11,433 nt of DNA from Spirochaetales bacterium (lineage in GTDB: Bacteria; Spirochaetota; Spirochaetia; DSM-27196; SKKC01): assembly GCA_007121695.1 (NCBI GenBank), contig SKKC01000382.1:1-11433 (forward strand), read 5' to 3'. Positions 6,343-11,433 of the stretch are shown piece by piece. The notes below the pieces were generated by a model. It worked only from the letters and a program-made list of their open reading frames with translations. It was not told where the DNA came from and did no database searches. Within the stretch, counting starts at the first letter, position 1. Each line of letters opens with the position of its first letter. Both the position numbers and the translations under genes were made by a program.

Positions 6343-6372
6343 ATTCTTGCGGCAGGCGGGGCAGGGTGTCAA
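6343..6372 (-). promoter_or_regulatory. Promoter of the proCAB operon
   Basis: On the minus strand a perfect -35 hexamer, TTGACA (6372-6367), is followed after 18 nt by AAGAAT (6348-6343, 4 of 6 to consensus). Seven bases separate the -10 from the proC ATG, so transcription should begin at or next to the start codon. The -35 overlaps the TGA stop (6371-6369) of the upstream hydrolase gene. Confidence 0.55.
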
Positions 6373-7574
6373 CTCGGGTTTCGTTCGAGCCACGCCTGCA
6401 GGAACTCGCGGATCATCCGGCGCTGTTCGTCTGCAAACGCAAGCGGATCTGCGCTCCCGAGATAGCCGATCCACTGCATGACCGGCCGGTACATATAGAG
6501 GGTGCTGAACTGGGCGTGGGTAATGCCCGCTATTTGCCTGAGTTCGACGGGGACGGAGGCACCGGTCGCGGAGGTGCCGTCCGTGCCGAGCCTGGCCGCT
6601 CGCTCTACGAAGGGCACGAGGTAGCCGTCGTTCGTACCTCCTTCCCACTGCTCGCTTCGCAGAAACAGACTCGGTACACGATAACTGTCGCGTTCCAGCC
6701 GCTCGCGTCCCAGTGGCTCTACCCAGGCGTCAAGCCCCACAAGCGCTCGCGCTTCGACTGCGCCCTCACCGAGCACCATATCTACCATGGCGCCACCGCC
6801 GGTTGAATGCCCGACGAGGCCGATTCGGTCAAAATCGACTCGCGCCGCGATGCTCGCAAGTCCATCGTCGGCTGGTGTGGAGCCGTAGCCACCCGACAGA
6901 TGCGAGAGCAGAAACCGGTTGTCCGCAGAGAAGGTCCGTACCAGCCGATTCGCGTAGTCGAGGAAGTCGGGGGTCTCCGCGCGCAACGGAAGGATTCGCG
7001 AACTCGCCTGAATAACCGTCCCGTCGTCGAAGCGCACCGCCGCTGCACCGTAGGTGTGCTCGGCCGCGACGACGACAAAGCCGTGGCTCGCGAGATCTTC
7101 TGCAACGTCCGTGTGCAGCCCGCGGTATCCGGTCCACCCGTGGGACATCAGCACCAGCGGGAAGCCGTTCGAGTCATCATCAACCTGGAGAATCGGAGCA
7201 CCTTCGTAGCTGCCGGATCGCATGAACACCGTGTGATCCCAGATGAATCGCGGAAAGCCGTTCGCCTCGACAATGGCGCGAATGTGGGCTCGCCCGTCGG
7301 GCATCCACGCCTGCCTGCGCCCTGTTCGCTCGGCGGCCGGGTACCAGATCTGCGCGCGTAAACGGCGCGGGCCGGGGTCGTCCGAGAGCGAATAGGATTC
7401 CACGCGGGAATGATCTGTCAGGTCAAGGCTGATGGTTCCAACCAGGTGCGGTCCCGTTGGCTCCGGCAGGTGCCGTATCGGCATGGCGACGCCCCAGAGG
7501 GCCACCATTGCGAGTACAAGCAGGCCAGCGAAGGCCGCTGCAAACCAGCCAGCGATTCGATAGTGTCGTTTCAT
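6369..7574 (-). CDS. Membrane-anchored alpha/beta hydrolase, PAF-acetylhydrolase (isoform II) type
   Basis: A 401-residue serine hydrolase. Residues 8-32 form one N-terminal hydrophobic segment with basic residues before it, so it is either a membrane anchor or an uncleaved export signal. The catalytic domain has the oxyanion-strand motif SHGWTG (144-149), LASHGFVVVAAEH (161-173), the nucleophile elbow GHSTGGG (255-261, Ser257), a likely acid in GLDAW (280-284, Asp282) and the histidine in GITHAQFS (350-357, His353). This order and the motif context match platelet-activating-factor acetylhydrolase-like esterases and lipases. The substrate is unknown; short acyl esters or oxidised lipids fit the family. 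ATG 7574 was chosen because the hydrophobic segment follows at once, although only a weak GAG precedes it; the frame runs open to 7817. It is divergent from the glycoside hydrolase gene and may read through into proCAB. Confidence 0.85.
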   Translation of the reverse strand: MKRHYRIAGWFAAAFAGLLVLAMVALWGVAMPIRHLPEPTGPHLVGTISLDLTDHSRVESYSLSDDPGPRRLRAQIWYPAAERTGRRQAWMPDGRAHIRAIVEANGFPRFIWDHTVFMRSGSYEGAPILQVDDDSNGFPLVLMSHGWTGYRGLHTDVAEDLASHGFVVVAAEHTYGAAAVRFDDGTVIQASSRILPLRAETPDFLDYANRLVRTFSADNRFLLSHLSGGYGSTPADDGLASIAARVDFDRIGLVGHSTGGGAMVDMVLGEGAVEARALVGLDAWVEPLGRERLERDSYRVPSLFLRSEQWEGGTNDGYLVPFVERAARLGTDGTSATGASVPVELRQIAGITHAQFSTLYMYRPVMQWIGYLGSADPLAFADEQRRMIREFLQAWLERNPS

Positions 7575-7682
7575 AGAGACTCGAAAGCGTATTCGACAGA
7601 CCGGCGGCGTGCAAGGGGATAGTGCGACGTTGGTTCGGCAGCCCGCTTCCACGCCACTCACAGAACCGCCTACACTGTGCGA
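7575..7682. promoter_or_regulatory. Divergent intergenic region with a -10 element for the glycoside hydrolase
   Basis: This 108-bp gap must hold promoters for both flanking genes. For the plus-strand gene, TACACT (7671-7676, 4 of 6 to the -10 consensus) lies 6 nt before ATG 7683, and no Shine-Dalgarno sequence is present. TTCCAC at 7647-7652 is a poor -35 at 18 nt. A weak CACAG/CTGTG inverted repeat (7659-7663 and 7675-7679) flanks the -10. On the minus strand TTGCAC occurs but has no convincing -10. Confidence 0.4.
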
Positions 7683-9734
7683 ATGACAGACGAACACATG
7701 GTGACCCTGCTCCCACAGGAACTGCTCGGCGAACTTATCGAAGGATCCCCTTCCGAGGCAGCAACCGAACGGGGTGCTGCGGCCGTGGCAGACGGCCGCT
7801 GGTATACTGCACAACAACTAGACGACGGGCTTGTGTATCACATACCGAAGGGTATGCTCGCCGAAGTGGACTATCTGTGGCTCGATCTGTACTTCGAGGG
7901 CTCGCATATGGCAAAGCACACCTTTGCGTTGTACCTGCGTCAGGGAACCGACGACCCGGGATTTCACGCGACATACGGAGTTATTCCGTGCTGTTCGGCG
8001 CGTTTTCGTCTGCCGCTTGAAGCGACAGCATTGAACAGGCTCTGGCTCGAGAGGGAAGGGGCGCTCATTAAGCCGGCAGCCCGAGGCAGTCGCGTGACGC
8101 TTTCCGAGGTCGACAGAGTGGAGATACGCATTAACCGGATCGGCCCAGGAGTCCAACCGCTTCACTGGTGTCAGAGTCCACTCTTCGCAGGGGCAAAGCC
8201 TCCGGCAATCGACGCGCCGGTGCTGCCGTTCGGCGTGCTTGTCGACGAGTTTGGCCAGTACGCTCGACTCGAGCGCGCCGGAAAGGTGAGCTCCACCGAA
8301 CAGCTTCGCGAGCGGCTTCAGGACCAGCATCGCGAAGCACAGGACTTGCACTGGCCTGAAACCTTCGGCACGTGGGGTGGGTTCACGGCTGGCCCTGTAC
8401 GGGACGCGAGCGGTTTCTTTCGGCTGGAACGGGACGAGAACCGCTTCTGGTTTGTGGACCCCGAGGGGTTACCGTTCTGGTCGATCGGCATGTGTACCGT
8501 CCGCTTGGGCTCAACGTCTTCTCCACTGCATCGTCTCGAGTCCGCTTACGCGTGGCTTCCCGGGCACACCGATTTTGCCGAGGCGTACTCGCCTGATCCG
8601 CAGAGCGAAGCAGGCGATGTGATCGAGTTTCTGATCGTGAATCTCAAGCGCGTGTTCGGTGAAAACTGGAAGAGCGCGTGGGAGACTACTGTCTTCGGTT
8701 TGCTGCGCTACTGGGGTATCAACACCGTGGCGAACGGGTCGGAGTGGCAGACTGCCCGGCGTTTCGGCATTCCGTTCACGCGTATGCTTGACCTCTCCTG
8801 GGCGACTACTCCACTCGTTTTTCGGGATTTTCCCGATGTCTATGATCCGCGATTCGAAACTGATGTACAGACAATCGCGCAACAGCTCGAGGAAACTGCA
8901 GAGGAGCCCGCGCTTCTCGGATACTTCCTCGAAAACGAGCCGAAGTGGTCCTTCGCCGAACAGTCACCAGCCGAAGGAATGCTCACGACCACCGGGCAGG
9001 CGCACTCGCGGGAGGCGCTCGCGCAATGGCTGAGACAGCGTTACGACTCGGACGAGGCCTTGCGCGATGCATGGGGACCGCATGCGAGTTTCGGAGCGGT
9101 GAGCTCCGGGTGCTGGACTGCGAGCTTCTGTGACCAGGCACGAGACGATCTGCGGGAGTTCAGCCGGGTCATGGTCGACAGGCTCTATGGGACACTCAGT
9201 AGCCGGTGCCGGGATATCGACCCGAATCATCTGAACCTTGGTGCGCGCTTTCCGGGAATACCGGCTGCGCTGGTTCTCGAAGGAATGCGCCACGTCGATG
9301 TTCTGAGCATCAACCTTTATAAACGCGATCTGGGTGCTTCGCCCCTGTCAGATGAGTTGCGCGAGCTGAGCGAATCGGTAGGCAAGCCACTCATTATCGG
9401 AGAGTTTCACTTCGGCGGACTCGACGGCGGAGTGCCTGGTATTGCCAACCAGAACGTGCGCACCCAGTCAGATCGTGCGGCAGCGTTTCAGGTGTACCAG
9501 GAGTCTGCTGCTGCACTCCCGTTTTGCGTCGGTGCCCATTACCACAAACTCCAGGACAATCCTCCACTCGGACGACCCGACGGAGAAAACTACAACGTGG
9601 GATTTCACGACGTAACCCTGTTTCCGCACGAGCCACTTGGCTCCGTCGCCCGAGACGTCCACGCGAAGCTCTACGATATCGCATCCGGGCTCAGGGAGCC
9701 TGCTGCCGAGCCGCCTGAGTATCTTGGTATCTGA
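7683..9734 (+). CDS. Clan GH-A glycoside hydrolase, GH50 beta-agarase-like, no signal peptide
   Basis: A 683-residue carbohydrate-active enzyme. Residues about 1-175 look like a beta-sandwich and about 225-665 like a TIM barrel. Barrel landmarks are NRFWFVDPEGLPFWSIGM (253-270), YFLENEP (414-420, with Asn418-Glu419 as the expected acid/base pair), PLIIGEFHFG (569-578, with Glu574 as likely nucleophile) and GRPDGENYNVGFHDV (630-644). The late region from NQ (589) through DGENYNVGF matches my memory of GH50 exo-beta-agarases and related galactosidases. The exact family is uncertain, and GH86-like or unassigned agarase groups remain possible. There is no export signal, so a cytoplasmic role on imported oligosaccharides is inferred. 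ATG 7683 is preferred for its spacing from the -10 box; GTG 7677 and ATG 7698 are alternatives. No transporter or sulfatase gene lies nearby. Confidence 0.75.
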   Translation: MTDEHMVTLLPQELLGELIEGSPSEAATERGAAAVADGRWYTAQQLDDGLVYHIPKGMLAEVDYLWLDLYFEGSHMAKHTFALYLRQGTDDPGFHATYGVIPCCSARFRLPLEATALNRLWLEREGALIKPAARGSRVTLSEVDRVEIRINRIGPGVQPLHWCQSPLFAGAKPPAIDAPVLPFGVLVDEFGQYARLERAGKVSSTEQLRERLQDQHREAQDLHWPETFGTWGGFTAGPVRDASGFFRLERDENRFWFVDPEGLPFWSIGMCTVRLGSTSSPLHRLESAYAWLPGHTDFAEAYSPDPQSEAGDVIEFLIVNLKRVFGENWKSAWETTVFGLLRYWGINTVANGSEWQTARRFGIPFTRMLDLSWATTPLVFRDFPDVYDPRFETDVQTIAQQLEETAEEPALLGYFLENEPKWSFAEQSPAEGMLTTTGQAHSREALAQWLRQRYDSDEALRDAWGPHASFGAVSSGCWTASFCDQARDDLREFSRVMVDRLYGTLSSRCRDIDPNHLNLGARFPGIPAALVLEGMRHVDVLSINLYKRDLGASPLSDELRELSESVGKPLIIGEFHFGGLDGGVPGIANQNVRTQSDRAAAFQVYQESAAALPFCVGAHYHKLQDNPPLGRPDGENYNVGFHDVTLFPHEPLGSVARDVHAKLYDIASGLREPAAEPPEYLGI

Positions 9735-9777
9735 CAAGTGGCTATCGGGACGTGTCGGGGTGTACCCCTGGGCGGCC

Positions 9778-11433
9778 TCAATCTTCCGATTCGTACAGAT
9801 CCTGAAGCGTACGCGACAGGATGGCCGGCTGCAAGGGTTTGGTCAGGACGTCGTTCATGCCTGCGTCAAGACAACGCTCGCGTTCCTCGGCCATGACCCC
9901 GGCGGTCAGGGCTACGATTGGAACGCTGGCAGCGGTCGTATCGGGCAACGCGCGGATCTCGCGGGTGGCGTCAATGCCGTCGAGCTCCGGCATCTGCACG
10001 TCCATGAGGATCAGGTCGAACTGATGCTCGCGCAGTGCATCGACTGCGAGGCGGCCGTTCTCCACCATGTGTACCCGTGCTCCCGGGGCAATGTGCGTTA
10101 CCATGGCCCTGGCGAGTATCTGGTTAATCTTCACGTCTTCGGCGACGAGGATGCGGGGCCGCCATGCATCGTCGAAGACACGTGGGCTCGCGTCTTCGGC
10201 AACCGGATCGACTGTATGCAGGGGTACGGTGCGACAGTTTGCCTGTATTGCGAACCAGAAGGTCGATCCTCTCCCGTACTCGCTTTCGACCTGAATCTGC
10301 CCACCCATTTTCCCCGCGAGCAGATTCGAGATAATGAGCCCCAGACCCGTACCGCCGAATTTCCGGGTTGTTGAGCTGTCTGCCTGAGAGAACGCCTTGA
10401 ACAGTTTTTTCTGCTGTTCCGCACGTATCCCGATACCGGTGTCGTGCACGAGAATGGTCAGTTCCCCACGTTCATTATTCTCGGTCAGCGAGAGTACCTC
10501 GAGGGTGACCGAGCCGTCCTGTGTAAACTTGATCGCGTTGCTGAGCAGGTTCAGGACAATCTGCTTGAATCTCACCGGGTCGAGATCCCAGTATCGCGGC
10601 AGCGACTGCGGTGTTTTCAGGTCGAGTTCGAGTTGTTTCCGGTCTGCCTGAAACCGCACGATTCCCATGACCTGGTCGAGCAGCTCCGGCAGGTCGGTTT
10701 CCACGATCTCGAGATCGAGTTTCCCCGCTTCTATCTTGGAAAAATCAAGAACGTCGTCTATGACCTCGAGCAGCGATTGCCCCGAACTGTGAATGCTCTG
10801 CAGGTACTGATCCTGATACGCGCTCAGCGGAGTCTTCCGAAGCAGTTCCGAGAACCCGATGATCGCGTTCAGAGGTGTGCGAATCTCGTGGCTCATGTTC
10901 GCCAGAAACTCCGACTTTGCCCTGTTCGCGCGCTCCGCTTCCTCGCGCGCGGCAAACGCCAGGTTCTCCATTTCCTTGCGATCCGTAATATCGAGCATGA
11001 AGCCGTCGAGATAGTCGATGTCACCGGCGATACCGACCGCGGCGCGCCCCTTCTCGTAGACCCAGCGCACGCCTCCGTCCCTGTGCAAAATGCGGTATTC
11101 GATTTCCCATGCCGCGTCGGCAGAGACGGCGGCTCGTATGGCGTCACCCACCGTCTCGCGATCGTCGGGGTGTATGACGTCCAGAAAGCTGACCTCATGG
11201 TTGTGCGTGAAGGCGGCCGAAGGATAACCGGTCAGGGAGTCGGTGTCGTCCGAGAGATAAAGCATGGTCCACTGATCGTCGTAGCGACAGCGAAAGGCGA
11301 TGCCGGGAATATTGGCCAGAAGCGAGCGGAACTGGTCCCGGCTGTGTTTGAGATCCAGTTCCGTGTATACCTGTTCGGTTACGTCGCGCGCGCCTGCGTA
11401 TACAAGCGCGTCGACCCGACGGGCACGCCATTC
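9778..11433 (-). CDS. PAS-containing hybrid histidine kinase with receiver domain (5' end beyond window)
   Basis: The frame runs open to the window edge, so at least 551 residues are visible and the N-terminus is missing. Numbering from the edge, residues about 1-22 look like the tail of a first PAS/PAC unit (ending in RDVTEQ), and about 32-155 are a second PAS/PAC (closing with MLDITDRKE). The HisKA domain has FLANMSHEIRTPLN (phosphorylated His182). The ATPase domain has LLSNAIKFT (N box), DTGIGI and GGTGLGL. A C-terminal receiver holds the acidic VAEDVKIN, the phosphoacceptor in LILMDVQMPELDG (Asp478), ALTA and Lys532 in LTKPL. There is no Hpt domain after the receiver and no membrane segment in the visible part. 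The signal and the output partner are unknown. It converges on the glycoside hydrolase gene with a 43-nt gap, in which I see only a 4-bp stem. Confidence 0.93.
   Translation of the reverse strand, partial: EWRARRVDALVYAGARDVTEQVYTELDLKHSRDQFRSLLANIPGIAFRCRYDDQWTMLYLSDDTDSLTGYPSAAFTHNHEVSFLDVIHPDDRETVGDAIRAAVSADAAWEIEYRILHRDGGVRWVYEKGRAAVGIAGDIDYLDGFMLDITDRKEMENLAFAAREEAERANRAKSEFLANMSHEIRTPLNAIIGFSELLRKTPLSAYQDQYLQSIHSSGQSLLEVIDDVLDFSKIEAGKLDLEIVETDLPELLDQVMGIVRFQADRKQLELDLKTPQSLPRYWDLDPVRFKQIVLNLLSNAIKFTQDGSVTLEVLSLTENNERGELTILVHDTGIGIRAEQQKKLFKAFSQADSSTTRKFGGTGLGLIISNLLAGKMGGQIQVESEYGRGSTFWFAIQANCRTVPLHTVDPVAEDASPRVFDDAWRPRILVAEDVKINQILARAMVTHIAPGARVHMVENGRLAVDALREHQFDLILMDVQMPELDGIDATREIRALPDTTAASVPIVALTAGVMAEERERCLDAGMNDVLTKPLQPAILSRTLQDLYESED

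Noticed and set aside
5644..6465. Plus-strand open frame (273 codons) opposite proC
   Set aside because: It is antisense to an unmistakable proC, and its low-complexity Ala/Ser/Arg translation is typical of a shadow frame in GC-rich DNA.
9757..9768. GGGG-TGTA-CCCC stem between the converging glycoside hydrolase and kinase genes as a shared terminator
   Set aside because: Only four pairs and no T-run on either strand.
9637..10374. Plus-strand open frame (245 codons) opposite the histidine kinase
   Set aside because: It overlaps the end of the glycoside hydrolase and the receiver domain of the kinase, both clearly real, and shows no domain of its own.

Overview
This window reads as an ordinary, moderately GC-rich chromosomal segment from a free-living Gram-negative bacterium with an outer membrane, chemotaxis and elaborate signalling. 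My best guess is a non-host-associated spirochaete (Spirochaeta-like). The support is indirect: an OmpA-type domain lacking diaminopimelate-binding residues, a PUA-less ProB, a stand-alone FMN-binding lipoprotein and a soluble chemotaxis transducer. No marker gene settles it, so taxonomy is inference at low to moderate confidence.

Layout. Positions 130-3478 run on the plus strand: an exported DUF4892/OmpA-type envelope protein, a small FMN-binding lipoprotein, a short IclR-type regulator with a palindrome over its own start, and a soluble methyl-accepting signalling protein that seems to have lost an N-terminal globin sensor. Positions 3485-6335 on the minus strand hold a complete, tightly overlapped proC-proA-proB operon, which makes proline from glutamate. 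Just upstream of it, on the same strand, is a membrane-anchored alpha/beta hydrolase of the PAF-acetylhydrolase type (6369-7574). A divergent 108-bp region separates that gene from a large clan GH-A glycoside hydrolase resembling GH50 beta-agarases (7683-9734), which has no signal peptide. The window closes with a minus-strand PAS-containing hybrid histidine kinase (9778 to beyond 11433), cut by the window edge.

Function. The proline genes are the only clear pathway, probably for biosynthesis and osmoprotectant supply. The other genes fall into separate envelope, redox, carbohydrate and signalling roles. Three genes (the IclR regulator, proC and the glycoside hydrolase) lack a Shine-Dalgarno sequence and instead have a -10-like hexamer 6-7 nt before the start codon, the expected layout of leaderless mRNAs. 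The envelope protein, the lipoprotein, proA and proB do carry Shine-Dalgarno sequences.

I found no transposase, CRISPR array, rRNA, tRNA, toxin-antitoxin or defence cassette. No stretch over 300 bases lacks a gene; the longest is 1081-1306. I see no convincing undescribed multi-gene system. The items most worth a second look are the globin-less transducer, the palindrome on the IclR-type gene with a possible second site at the FMN lipoprotein gene, and the leaderless starts.
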